Shown here one piece after another: positions 37,879 to 46,481 of a stretch of DNA of 64,000 nt (position 1 is the first letter of the stretch; every line of letters begins with the position of its first letter). The notes beneath the pieces were generated by a model. It was not told the origin of the DNA and did not search any database. It saw only the letters and a list, made by a program, of their open reading frames with translations. Source of the stretch: Betaproteobacteria bacterium Ga0077527. Its GTDB lineage: Bacteria; Pseudomonadota; Gammaproteobacteria; Burkholderiales; SG8-41. Position numbers and translations under genes: made by a program. The stretch is taken from NCBI GenBank assembly GCA_001464815.1, contig LNDW01000024.1:130712-194711 (forward strand). The letters are read 5' to 3'.

Positions 37879-38847
37879 TCAGAGCTGCTGCACGCCGGCT
37901 TTTTTGATGACGTTGGCGTATTTGGCGATTTCGTCGCGGATGTACTGGGTGAAAGCTTCTGGGGTGCCGCCCCTGGGCATGATGCCCTCGCCGATGAAGC
38001 GGCTGCGGATGTCGTTCATCGCCAGCACCTTGTTGCCGTCGGCATTGACCTTGGTCACGACCTCGCGCGGCACCTTGATCGGCGCCATCAGTCCGAACCA
38101 GGTGCTCGACTCAAAGCCCTTCAGGCCGGACTCGTGAAAGGTCGGCACATCGGGCACCGCGGGAAAACGCTCCAGGCTGCTGATGCCGATGGCGCGGAGC
38201 CGCCCGGACTGGATGTGCGGCACCATCGCCGGCACGCCGCTGATCACGATCTCCACATTGCCTGCGAGGCCGTCAACGATGGCCGGGGCGTTGCCCTTGT
38301 ACGGCACGTGCACGATGTTGATGCCTGCGGTGACCTTCAGCAGTTCGCCGGCCATCTGGTTCGAGCTGCCGAGGCCGGAGGAGGCGAAGTTGAGCTGGCC
38401 GGGGCGGGCCTTGGCCAGTGCGATCAGTTCCTTCAGGCTCTTCGCCGGCACCGAGGGATGCACCGCGAAGACATTGGCGCCCTGGACGCAGAGCACGACT
38501 GGTGCGAAATCGCGCAGCGTGTCGTATGGCGGTTTGGCGAACAGGGACATGTTCACCGCATTGGAGGCACCGCCCATGAACAGGGTGTAACCGTCCGGCG
38601 CGGCCTTGGCCGCGATTTCGGAGCCGATGTTGGTGGCACCACCGGGCCGGTTATCGACGATCACCTGCTGGCCCCAGAGTTCGGTGAACTTCACCGCCAT
38701 CGAACGCGCGGTGAAATCGGTGTTTCCGCCCGCAGCGTAGGGCACGATGATGCGCACCGTGCGTGCCGGCCAGTTCTGCTGGGCGATGGCGGGCTGGATC
38801 ATTGCTGCAAGCCCGGCGATGATCAGTAAACTATTGATTTTATTCAT
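37879..38847 (-). CDS. Bug/TctC-type periplasmic substrate receptor
   Basis: 322 residues from the ATG at 38845-38847, which has GGAGG just upstream; an in-frame ATG at 38865 is less likely. Signal peptide 1-22, ligand loops PYAAGGNTD at 36-44 and VDNRPGGAT. First of two receptors in tandem, 18 bases after the 2-hydroxyacid dehydrogenase gene. Neither has a permease partner nearby. Confidence 0.9.
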   Translation of the reverse strand: MNKINSLLIIAGLAAMIQPAIAQQNWPARTVRIIVPYAAGGNTDFTARSMAVKFTELWGQQVIVDNRPGGATNIGSEIAAKAAPDGYTLFMGGASNAVNMSLFAKPPYDTLRDFAPVVLCVQGANVFAVHPSVPAKSLKELIALAKARPGQLNFASSGLGSSNQMAGELLKVTAGINIVHVPYKGNAPAIVDGLAGNVEIVISGVPAMVPHIQSGRLRAIGISSLERFPAVPDVPTFHESGLKGFESSTWFGLMAPIKVPREVVTKVNADGNKVLAMNDIRSRFIGEGIMPRGGTPEAFTQYIRDEIAKYANVIKKAGVQQL

Positions 38848-38865
38848 TATTTTCCTCCAATTCAA

Positions 38866-39864
38866 TCAGGATGCGGTGGCACTCACTTCATTGGTGAGTG
38901 CCCGCTTTTGCTGCCAGCGCCGCAGGTTGTCGAGAAACATCCGGTACACCCGCTCGTCGTTGCCCGAGGCAGCGGCCGAATTGTGCGGCGAGATCAGTAC
39001 ATTGGACAGTGACCACAGCGGGGAATTTTCCGCCAGCGGTTCCTGCGCGAACACATCGAGATAGGCGCCGCCAAGATGGCCGGACTGCAATGCCGCAACC
39101 AGCGCTGCTTCGTCAACGATTTCACCACGACCGACATTGATCAGGTGCGCGCCACGCGGCAATCCGGCCAGCACTTCGGCATTGACGAGGTCGCGGGTCT
39201 CCGCGGTCAGCGGGCTGGCAATGACCAGCCAGTCGGCGCGCGGCAGCAATTGCATCAGCGCCTGTGGCGGATGCAGTTCATCAACCGGATCACCCGGTTT
39301 CAGCGCGCTGCGGCGGACACCGATGACTTTCAGGCCGAGCACCCGCGCCAGCCGCGCGAATTCGCTGCCGATGCTGCCAAGGCCATAGACCAGCACGGTC
39401 TGGCCGACCAGGTCGCGCGGAAAATCAGCCGTGCGTGCGGGATCCCAGCGCCGTTCGCGCTGTGCCCTGAGCCAGCGCGGAAAATTGCGCGCCAGCATCA
39501 GCAGGCCGGTGATCGCCGTCTGCGCGATGGGCACCGCGGTGGAGCCGGAGGAGGTGGTCAGGCGCACGCCACGCTCGAGCATCTCGGTATAGATCGGATG
39601 ATCGACACCGGCATTGAACACGTGCAGCCATTGCAGTTTCGGCGCCTTGCGCACCGTCGAAAAAAACTGCCGCGAGTATTTCGGGAAGATGTCCGACGAA
39701 AAAAACGCAAGCTCAAGGCGCGCACAGTCGGCATCACCCAACCGGCCCTCCGGGTCTTCAGGCAGCACCAGCAGTTCCAGCGCAAGACCCAGCGCATGTG
39801 CCTGCGCGGCGAGGTCGGCGCCACGTTCGGCGTTGAGGCGGTGCGAGACGAGCAGGGTGGTCAT
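38866..39864 (-). CDS. D-2-hydroxyacid dehydrogenase (NAD-dependent)
   Basis: 332 residues from the ATG at 39862-39864. The frame is open to 39909 but homology begins MTTLLVSHRL. Rossmann loop GLGSIG, catalytic Arg in NVGRGEIVD, Glu in QEPLAENSPLW, and His in ISPHNSA are all present. It reduces a 2-oxoacid or oxidises a D-2-hydroxyacid (glyoxylate/hydroxypyruvate-type relatives). It leads the minus-strand group with two Bug receptors and enoyl-CoA hydratase, and is divergent from dapE. Confidence 0.9.
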   Translation of the reverse strand: MTTLLVSHRLNAERGADLAAQAHALGLALELLVLPEDPEGRLGDADCARLELAFFSSDIFPKYSRQFFSTVRKAPKLQWLHVFNAGVDHPIYTEMLERGVRLTTSSGSTAVPIAQTAITGLLMLARNFPRWLRAQRERRWDPARTADFPRDLVGQTVLVYGLGSIGSEFARLARVLGLKVIGVRRSALKPGDPVDELHPPQALMQLLPRADWLVIASPLTAETRDLVNAEVLAGLPRGAHLINVGRGEIVDEAALVAALQSGHLGGAYLDVFAQEPLAENSPLWSLSNVLISPHNSAAASGNDERVYRMFLDNLRRWQQKRALTNEVSATAS

Positions 39865-39986
39865 CGGAAAAATAAGGCCTGCGCCGGAGCGGGTTTGAAG
39901 CGGGGCCACGATTTTAACCGCAGTTTGCTACCATGCGGCGCAGTGAAAAACGCAGCAATCCACGAAAGACCCACGAAAGTCCACCC

Positions 39987-41123
39987 ATGGAAATCGGCAC
40001 CCTTGAACTCACCCAGCAACTGATTGCCCGGCGCTCGGTATCACCCGAAGACGCGGGTTGCCTCGAGCTGGTGATGGCGGAACTCAAGCCGCTGGGTTTC
40101 GAGTTTGAAATCATCGCCGGCAATGGCACCACCAATCTGTGGGCGCGCCGCGGGCGCGCCGCGCCCCTGGTGTGTTTTGCCGGACATACCGATGTGGTGC
40201 CGACAGGGCCGCTGGAACACTGGAACATCGATCCGTTCACGCCGACGATCAAGGACGGCATTCTCTACGGCCGCGGCGCTTCAGACATGAAGACCTCGAT
40301 CGCAGCCTTTGTCGTGGCGCTGCGCGAATTCATCAAGGCCCATCCCGACCATCCGGGTTCGCTGGCGGTGATGTTCACCTCCGACGAGGAAGGCCCTGCC
40401 ACCGATGGCACGGTGAAGGTGGTCGAGGCCCTGGCCAAACGCGGCGAGAAACTCGATTACTGCATCGTCGGCGAACCGACCTCGGTCAGGCAGTTCGGCG
40501 ACATGATCAAGAACGGTCGCCGCGGTTCACTGACCGGCATCCTCACCGTGCAGGGCGTGCAGGGCCATGTGGCTTATCCGCACATGGCGAAGAATCCGAT
40601 CCATGACGTCGCACCGGCGATTGCCGAGCTGGCCGGTGCCGAATGGGATCGCGGCAACGAATATTTCCCGCCGACCACCTGGCAGATTTCCAATTTCAAC
40701 GCCGGCACCGGCGCCAACAATGTGATTCCCGGCACTGCACGCGTGCAGTTCAATTTCCGCTTCTCCACGGCGAGTACTGTTGAATCGCTGCAGACCCAGG
40801 TCCACGGCATTCTCGACAAACACGAACTGAAATACGAACTCGAGTGGCGCCTTGATGGCAGGCCCTTCCTGACGCCGAAGGGCGACCTGGTTGCCGCGAT
40901 TTCGCAGGCGATCCGTGAAGTGGCCGGTGTCGAGACCGAGTTGTCCACCACCGGCGGCACCTCCGACGGCCGCTTCATCGCTGACATCTGTCCGCAGGTG
41001 GTCGAGTTCGGACCGAGCAATGCCACCATCCACAAGGTTAATGAATGCCTGCCGGTGGCCGAGGTCGAGCCGCTGGAGAAGGTCTACCGGCGCACGCTGG
41101 AGTTGCTGCTGCTGCACCGCTAG
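39987..41123 (+). CDS. dapE: Succinyl-diaminopimelate desuccinylase
   Basis: 378 residues from the ATG at 39987. M20 metallopeptidase fold with two-metal site residues in [29 protein letters not shown] and the C-terminal His of ATIHKVNE. It releases L,L-diaminopimelate in lysine and peptidoglycan synthesis. A 12-base tandem CCACGAAAGAC / CCACGAAAGTC lies just before the start (39960-39981). It is a housekeeping gene amid accessory genes; the GGDEF gene follows 26 bases later. Confidence 0.93.
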   Translation: MEIGTLELTQQLIARRSVSPEDAGCLELVMAELKPLGFEFEIIAGNGTTNLWARRGRAAPLVCFAGHTDVVPTGPLEHWNIDPFTPTIKDGILYGRGASDMKTSIAAFVVALREFIKAHPDHPGSLAVMFTSDEEGPATDGTVKVVEALAKRGEKLDYCIVGEPTSVRQFGDMIKNGRRGSLTGILTVQGVQGHVAYPHMAKNPIHDVAPAIAELAGAEWDRGNEYFPPTTWQISNFNAGTGANNVIPGTARVQFNFRFSTASTVESLQTQVHGILDKHELKYELEWRLDGRPFLTPKGDLVAAISQAIREVAGVETELSTTGGTSDGRFIADICPQVVEFGPSNATIHKVNECLPVAEVEPLEKVYRRTLELLLLHR

Positions 41124-41149
41124 GGCCGCGCGGCCGCCGGGAGCCCATC

Positions 41150-42217
41150 ATGCGCGCACCATTGCCGGATAACGAAGCGCAGCGGCTGGCGACCCTCGGT
41201 CGTTACGACATCCTCGACAGCGAGGCCGAAAAGGCCTACGACGACCTGACCCGGCTGGCGGCACACATTGCCGGCACGCCGATCGCGCTGATCAGTCTGA
41301 TCGACAAGGACCGCCAGTGGTTCAAGTCGAAAATTGGACTGGATGCGCAGGAAACGCCCCGCGACATTGCCTTCTGCGCCCACGCCATCCTGCAGCCGGA
41401 TCGCACGCTGCTGGTTCCCGATACCACCCGGGATCCGCGGTTTTCCGACAATCCGATGGTGAATGACGGACTGCGCCTGCGTTTTTATGCCGGTGCGCCG
41501 CTGGTGACGGCCGATCATCATGCGCTGGGCACCCTGTGTGTGATCGACCATCAGCCGCGTGAACTCGAGCCGGAGCGTGTGCTGGCCCTGCAGGCGCTGT
41601 CGCGGCAGGTTGTCACCCTGCTCGAGTTGCGCCGGCTGGCCGCGGAGCTGCGCGAGGCGATGGCCGAGCGTGAAACCTATCTGGAGAAACTGCAGGAATA
41701 CCAGAGGGCGCTCGAGAAGAACAACATCGACCTGCAGCGCGCCAGCCTGACCGATGCACTGACCGGCATCGGCAACCGGTCGGCTTTTGACCTGTCACTG
41801 AACCAGGAAATCTACCGCGCACGCCGCTACGGCACTCCGCTGTCGCTGTTGCTGATCGATGTCGATCACTTCAAGGAATACAACGACAGCTGGGGCCATC
41901 CCGCCGGTGATGCGGCCCTGCTTCAGGTCGCCAGCGTGCTGCGACGGCGCGTACGCCCCAGCGATTTTGTGGCCCGCTATGGTGGCGAGGAATTCGTTGT
42001 CGTACTTCCGGGTACGGACCATGCCGGCGCGATAAAAGCCGGCGAGGCGGTGCGTACCGCCGTTGAACAGGCCGAATTCCCGAAATGCCGCGTCACCATC
42101 AGCGTCGGTGCCGCCACGCTGCTGGACGGCATGAGCCGCGGGCTTCTGATTGAAGCCGCCGACCAGGCCCTTTATCAAGCCAAGCGCGGCGGCCGTAACC
42201 GCGTGGTCCAGGCCTGA
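41150..42217 (+). CDS. GAF-GGDEF diguanylate cyclase
   Basis: 355 residues from the ATG at 41150. A GAF sensor (about 20-165; [17 protein letters not shown]) is followed by a coiled coil (about 170-205) and a GGDEF domain. The active site is GGEEF at 278-282, preceded by a product-inhibition I-site RPSD at 269-272, so it should make c-di-GMP and be feedback-inhibited. No EAL domain. It is soluble (no membrane segment), so its signal is intracellular. Confidence 0.92.
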   Translation: MRAPLPDNEAQRLATLGRYDILDSEAEKAYDDLTRLAAHIAGTPIALISLIDKDRQWFKSKIGLDAQETPRDIAFCAHAILQPDRTLLVPDTTRDPRFSDNPMVNDGLRLRFYAGAPLVTADHHALGTLCVIDHQPRELEPERVLALQALSRQVVTLLELRRLAAELREAMAERETYLEKLQEYQRALEKNNIDLQRASLTDALTGIGNRSAFDLSLNQEIYRARRYGTPLSLLLIDVDHFKEYNDSWGHPAGDAALLQVASVLRRRVRPSDFVARYGGEEFVVVLPGTDHAGAIKAGEAVRTAVEQAEFPKCRVTISVGAATLLDGMSRGLLIEAADQALYQAKRGGRNRVVQA

Positions 42218-42220
42218 ATA

Positions 42221-43447
42221 TCAGGTCGTGTGCAGGAAGGCGGCTGCGCCGGCACCCGCGGCACGCCCTGTCGCAAAACACGCCGTCAGCAGGTAACCCC
42301 CGGTCGGCGCTTCCCAGTCGAGCATCTCTCCGGCGCAGAACACGCCGGGCAGGGTCTTGAGCATCAGCCCGTAATCAAGCGTTTCGAAAGGCACGCCGCC
42401 GGCGCTGCTGATGGCTTCATCGATGGGCCGTGGCGCGGTGAGTCGGAGCGGCAATGCCTTGATCGTGACCGCAAGTGTCTGTGCATCGTTCATCTGCGCC
42501 GTTGTCAGTACCTCACGCAGCAGCGCAGCTTTAAGCCCTTTCAGACCGAGCCGGCTTTGCAGGTGGCTGGCCAGCGAGCGGGAGCCGCGCGGGTGCGTGA
42601 CTTCGTTGGCCACGCGCTGCGCATCGTGTCCGGGCAGCAGATCGAGCAGCAGCGTGGCAGAACCCCGCGCCGCAATCGTGTCGCGCAGTGGCGCCGACAG
42701 CGCATAGACCAGGCTGCCTTCGATGCCGTAGTCGCTGACCATCAGTTCACCGCTGCGGCGATGTGTGGTGCCAGCGGTGTCGGTGAGAACAGCGGTGACC
42801 GCTTTCAGCGGCTGACCGGCATGCTTTTCGCGTAAAAAAGGGCTCCACGAGATTTCGAAACCGCAGTTCGCCGGCTGCAGCGGGGCAACAGCAATGCCAC
42901 GCGCCTCAAGCAGCGGCACCCAGGCGCCGTCGGAGCCCAGCCGCGACCAACTGGCCCCGCCCAGTGCGAGTACGGTGGCGCTGGCATGCGCCGTGGTTTC
43001 ACCCTGCTGTGTGGCGAAGCGCAGCGCACCTTCATCATTCCAGCCCAGCCAGCGGTGGCGGACATGAATGCGCAACCCGGCGCCGCGCAAGCGGTGCAGC
43101 CAGGCACGCAGCAAGGGCGCAGCCTTCATTTCTTTCGGAAACACCCGCTGCGAACTGCCGATGAAGGTTTCGATACCGAGATCGTGCACCCAGTCGCGCA
43201 GCCTGGTCGCGCCGAATTCGCGAAGCAGCGGGGCGATCTGTGCCTGGCGTGCGCCGTAGCGGGTGATAAAGCGTGCAGCATCCTCGGCGTGGGTGAGGTT
43301 GAGGCCGCCCTTGCCGGCGAGCAGGAATTTGCGGCCGACAGATGGCATCGCGTCGTAGAGGTCGACCGCGACACCGGCGGCGAGCAGGGTCTCGGCGGCC
43401 ATCAGGCCGGCCGGGCCGCCGCCAATGACGGCTGCGCTTAAAGCCAC
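42221..43447 (-). CDS. FAD-dependent flavoprotein, HI0933/BaiN family (TIGR03862-like)
   Basis: 408 residues. FAD-binding GGGPAGLMAAETLL at 7-20, AGKGGLNLTHAED at about 50-60 and the C-terminal second FAD motif FCAGEMLDWEAPTGGYLL. The length and the NLTHAE signature match the HI0933/YhiN-type family of oxidoreductases, whose physiological roles are mostly unknown. The start codon overlaps the end of corA by ten bases, so both are on one transcript with leuD/leuC. Confidence 0.85.
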   Translation of the reverse strand: MALSAAVIGGGPAGLMAAETLLAAGVAVDLYDAMPSVGRKFLLAGKGGLNLTHAEDAARFITRYGARQAQIAPLLREFGATRLRDWVHDLGIETFIGSSQRVFPKEMKAAPLLRAWLHRLRGAGLRIHVRHRWLGWNDEGALRFATQQGETTAHASATVLALGGASWSRLGSDGAWVPLLEARGIAVAPLQPANCGFEISWSPFLREKHAGQPLKAVTAVLTDTAGTTHRRSGELMVSDYGIEGSLVYALSAPLRDTIAARGSATLLLDLLPGHDAQRVANEVTHPRGSRSLASHLQSRLGLKGLKAALLREVLTTAQMNDAQTLAVTIKALPLRLTAPRPIDEAISSAGGVPFETLDYGLMLKTLPGVFCAGEMLDWEAPTGGYLLTACFATGRAAGAGAAAFLHTT

Positions 43448-44403
43448 TTCGCCTTGCGGAAACGCCAGAACAGATAGGTGTCGATCAGCACCATCGCCGT
43501 CAGCGTCAGCGGATAGCCCCAGGGCGAGCGCAGTTCCGGCATGTAGTCGAAGTTCATGCCGTAGATGCCGGCGATCATCGTCGGCACCGCGACCAGCGCC
43601 GCGTAGCCGGCGAGCCGCTTGGTGACCTCGTTTTCCTGCAGCGTGATCAGCGACAGGTTGACCGAGATCGCGGTGGTGATCATGTCGCGCGCAGCGTCGA
43701 TGCTCTGGTTGATGCGTACCAGGTGATCGGAGATGTCGCGGAAATAGTCGCCAAGGCCGGCGCAGATCTGCGGCACGCGGCCGCCGTGCAGCTTGCCGAC
43801 CGCTTCAAGCAGCGGTGCGGTGGCGTGTTTCAGCGTCATCAGTTTCTGCTTGAGGTCATACAGCGCCTCGATATTGGCGCGTGGCGAAGTGCCGGCGAAG
43901 ATCTGGTCCTCGATGATTTCAAGCCGGGTTTCGATGTCGTCGAGGATCGGAAAGTAACGGTCGACCACCGCGTCCATCAGCGCGTAGAGGATGTAGCCGG
44001 TGCCGTGTTGCATCAACTCGGGTTCGCGTTCGCAGCGCGAGCGTACGTCCTGGAAATTGCGCTCGCTGCGGCTGCGTACACTCAGCACATAATTTCTGGC
44101 CACAAAAATATCGACCTCGCCGACACGGAGGTCATCACCGTCAGGCTCGATCATGTGCAGCACGAAGAACAGCTCGTCGCCGTATTCCTCGAACTTTGGC
44201 CGCTGGTGGCCGTGGCGGGCGTCTTCCACCGCCAGCGGGTGCAGGTCGAATTCGTTCTCGAGCTGTTCCAGTTCGTGCGCCCCGGGATCGCGTACGGCAA
44301 CCCAGACGATGCAATCCTTTTGCTCAAGATAGCCGCGGATTTCATCGCGGGCGATGTCGGCAATCTTGCGGCCGTCGCGATAGGCGACGCTGTTGACGAG
44401 CAT
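43438..44403 (-). CDS. corA: Magnesium/cobalt transporter CorA
   Basis: 321 residues. A large cytoplasmic alpha-beta domain (1-250), then two C-terminal membrane helices with the selectivity signature GMN in IYGMNFDYMPEL. The basic C-terminus (FRKAKWL) is normal. A pentameric Mg2+ channel. It lies between leuD (12 bases upstream) and a flavoprotein. An iron-sulfur dehydratase and an ion channel on one transcript is a chance or local arrangement, not a known complex. Confidence 0.93.
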   Translation of the reverse strand: MLVNSVAYRDGRKIADIARDEIRGYLEQKDCIVWVAVRDPGAHELEQLENEFDLHPLAVEDARHGHQRPKFEEYGDELFFVLHMIEPDGDDLRVGEVDIFVARNYVLSVRSRSERNFQDVRSRCEREPELMQHGTGYILYALMDAVVDRYFPILDDIETRLEIIEDQIFAGTSPRANIEALYDLKQKLMTLKHATAPLLEAVGKLHGGRVPQICAGLGDYFRDISDHLVRINQSIDAARDMITTAISVNLSLITLQENEVTKRLAGYAALVAVPTMIAGIYGMNFDYMPELRSPWGYPLTLTAMVLIDTYLFWRFRKAKWL

Positions 44404-44415
44404 GTCAGCGCATCC

Positions 44416-45030
44416 TCAGGCGAGCCACGGTCTTTCGGCGTGGTAAGCGTGCTCGAAATGCTCGATGCCGGCCCGGTTCTCGAGGACCAGGCCAATGTCA
44501 TCCAGCCCCTTCAGCAGGCGCTCCTTGTACACCGGGTCAATGGTGAAGGGGTGCGCCGTGCCTTCGGTGTCTGTGACGGTCTGCGCCGGCAGGTCGATCG
44601 CCAGTGTTGCACCCGGTTTCACGCGCAGCTGGTCGCGCAAGCCGCGGCAGATTTCCTCGGGGAGGATCACCGGCAGCATGCCGTTCTGCAGCTCGTTGGC
44701 GTAGTGGATGTCGCCGAAGGAGGGCGCCACCACGGCGCGGATGCCATAGTCGAGCAGCGCGTAGACCGCGCCTTCGCGCGAGGAGCCGCAGCCGAAATTG
44801 GCACCGGCAACGAGGATACCCGCCTTGCGGTACGGCGCCTGGTTGAGCACGAAGTCGGCCTTTTCACGGCCCTCGTTGTCGAAGCGCATGTCGTGGAACA
44901 GGTAGGGATCGTAGCCGGCCTTGTCGCTCCTCAGCTTGCGCAGGAAGCGCACCGGGATGATGCGGTCGGTGTCGATGTTGGCCATCTCGACCGGCGCGGC
45001 GATGGCGGTCAGCGTGGTGAAGGCTTTCAT
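44416..45030 (-). CDS. leuD: 3-isopropylmalate dehydratase-like small subunit
   Basis: 204 residues, swivel domain. Motifs NIDTDRIIP near 18 and FGCGSSREGAVYAL near 79-92 bind the substrate carboxylates. It pairs with the large subunit encoded just upstream (one base between stop and start). No leuA or leuB is nearby, and the neighbours are transport and catabolic genes, so this may be a second LeuCD acting on another 2-hydroxyacid such as a methylated malate or citrate analogue. Annotation as leucine biosynthesis is not certain. Confidence 0.82.
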   Translation of the reverse strand: MKAFTTLTAIAAPVEMANIDTDRIIPVRFLRKLRSDKAGYDPYLFHDMRFDNEGREKADFVLNQAPYRKAGILVAGANFGCGSSREGAVYALLDYGIRAVVAPSFGDIHYANELQNGMLPVILPEEICRGLRDQLRVKPGATLAIDLPAQTVTDTEGTAHPFTIDPVYKERLLKGLDDIGLVLENRAGIEHFEHAYHAERPWLA

Positions 45031-45031
45031 C

Positions 45032-46438
45032 TCAGTCTCCGGTCAAGGTGCGCACATCGGTGACCCGGCCGGTGACAATGGCGGCAGCTGTCATCGCCGG
45101 GCTCATCAGGTGGGTACGTGCACCCTTGCCCTGGCGGCCTTCGAAATTGCGGTTGGATGTTGAAGCGCTGCGCATGCCTGGCGGCACCTTGTCGCCGTTC
45201 ATCGCCGCACAGCTCGAGCAGCCCGAGGCGCGCCATTCAACGCCCGCATCAAGAAAAATACTGTCCAGGCCTTCCGCTTCGGCCTGCTTTTTCAGCGCGG
45301 TCGATCCCGGCGAAACCCAGGCCGGGATCACCGCCTTGCGGCCTTTCAGTACCGCCGCCGCGGCGCGCAGGTCTTCGATGCGGCCGTTGGTGCAACTGCC
45401 GATGAAGGCGCGGTCAATCTTGATGTCGGTCAGTGCCATGCCCGGCTTCAGATCCATATAGGCCAGCGCCTGTTCGGCGTGGGCACGTTGGTTGGCATCA
45501 CCCAGCGACTTCGGATCCGGGATGCGGCCCGACACTGGCAGCGCCTCCTCGGGGCTGGTACCCCAGGTCAGCATCGGCTCGAGTTTTGCACCGTCGAGTG
45601 TGACTTCGCGGTCGAACCGGGCATCGGCATCCGACGGCAGCGTGCGCCACTGTGCCAGCGCGTGATCCCAGTCAGCGTCCTTCGGCGAGTAGGGGCGGCC
45701 GTGCAGGTAGTCATAAACCTTGTCGTCCGGCGCGATCATGCCGGCGCGGCCACCGGCTTCGATGGCCATGTTGCACACGGTGAGCCGGCCTTCGACGGTG
45801 AGGCCGCGAATCGCCGAGCCGGCGAATTCGATGACATGGCCAGTGGCTCCGGCAGTGCCGATTTTGGCGATGATCGCCAGCACCACGTCCTTGCCGGTTA
45901 CGCCCGGAGGCAGCGCGCCATTGACTGTGATGCGCAGCGTTTTCGGTTTTTTTTGCCACAGACACTGCGTGGCGAGGATCTGCTTCAGCTGCGAGGCGCC
46001 GGTGCCGAAGGCGAAAGCACCGAGCGCGCCGTGGGTCGAGGTATGCGAATCGCCGCAGGTGATGGTCAGTCCCGGCTGGGTCAGCCCGAGCTCGGGGCCG
46101 ATCACGTGCACGATGCCCTGGCGCTCGTCATCAATGCCGAAGTGCGCGACGTCGTTGACCCGGCAGTTCTCCTCGAGCAGGCGGATCATGTTGCGCGCGT
46201 CCTCGTCTTCCGCCGCTTCGACCCCGCGCTCGCGGCCGACGGTGGGCACGTAATGGTCGGCCACGGCGAAAGTCTGCCGCGGCTTGCGCACCTTGCGGCC
46301 ATCCTTGGCCAGCGCGCCAAAGGCATGGAAGGAGCCTTCATGCACAAAATTGCGGTCGATGTGCAACAGCGCATCGCCACCCGGCCGTTCGAGGATGAGG
46401 TGGCTCATCCAGATCTTGTCGAACATCGTCAGTGCCAT
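45032..46438 (-). CDS. leuC: 3-isopropylmalate dehydratase-like large subunit (LeuC2 type)
   Basis: 468 residues (a second ATG four codons in is possible). [4Fe-4S] ligands: Cys in FIGSCTNGR and the CSSC pair. Substrate motifs CGDSHTSTHGALGAFAFG and STSNRNFEGRQG are present. The loop after the cluster cysteines reads CAAMNGDKVPPGMRS, where classical LeuC has CLGMN...ERCAS, so it belongs to a divergent branch. With leuD it hydrates/dehydrates a malate-type acid. Leader of the minus-strand leuC-leuD-corA-flavoprotein run. Confidence 0.82.
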   Translation of the reverse strand: MALTMFDKIWMSHLILERPGGDALLHIDRNFVHEGSFHAFGALAKDGRKVRKPRQTFAVADHYVPTVGRERGVEAAEDEDARNMIRLLEENCRVNDVAHFGIDDERQGIVHVIGPELGLTQPGLTITCGDSHTSTHGALGAFAFGTGASQLKQILATQCLWQKKPKTLRITVNGALPPGVTGKDVVLAIIAKIGTAGATGHVIEFAGSAIRGLTVEGRLTVCNMAIEAGGRAGMIAPDDKVYDYLHGRPYSPKDADWDHALAQWRTLPSDADARFDREVTLDGAKLEPMLTWGTSPEEALPVSGRIPDPKSLGDANQRAHAEQALAYMDLKPGMALTDIKIDRAFIGSCTNGRIEDLRAAAAVLKGRKAVIPAWVSPGSTALKKQAEAEGLDSIFLDAGVEWRASGCSSCAAMNGDKVPPGMRSASTSNRNFEGRQGKGARTHLMSPAMTAAAIVTGRVTDVRTLTGD

Positions 46439-46481
46439 TGCAACATCCTCATTTCAGCGTTCTTGTTCAGTTATCCGAATC

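Noticed and set aside
39960..39981. CCACGAAAGAC tandem before dapE as an operator
   Set aside because: Only one pair of copies, no symmetry and no known regulator; it may be a fragment of a dispersed repeat.
44416..46438. Reading the LeuCD pair as proof of a leucine biosynthesis operon
   Set aside because: No leuA or leuB near, and the large subunit belongs to a divergent branch.
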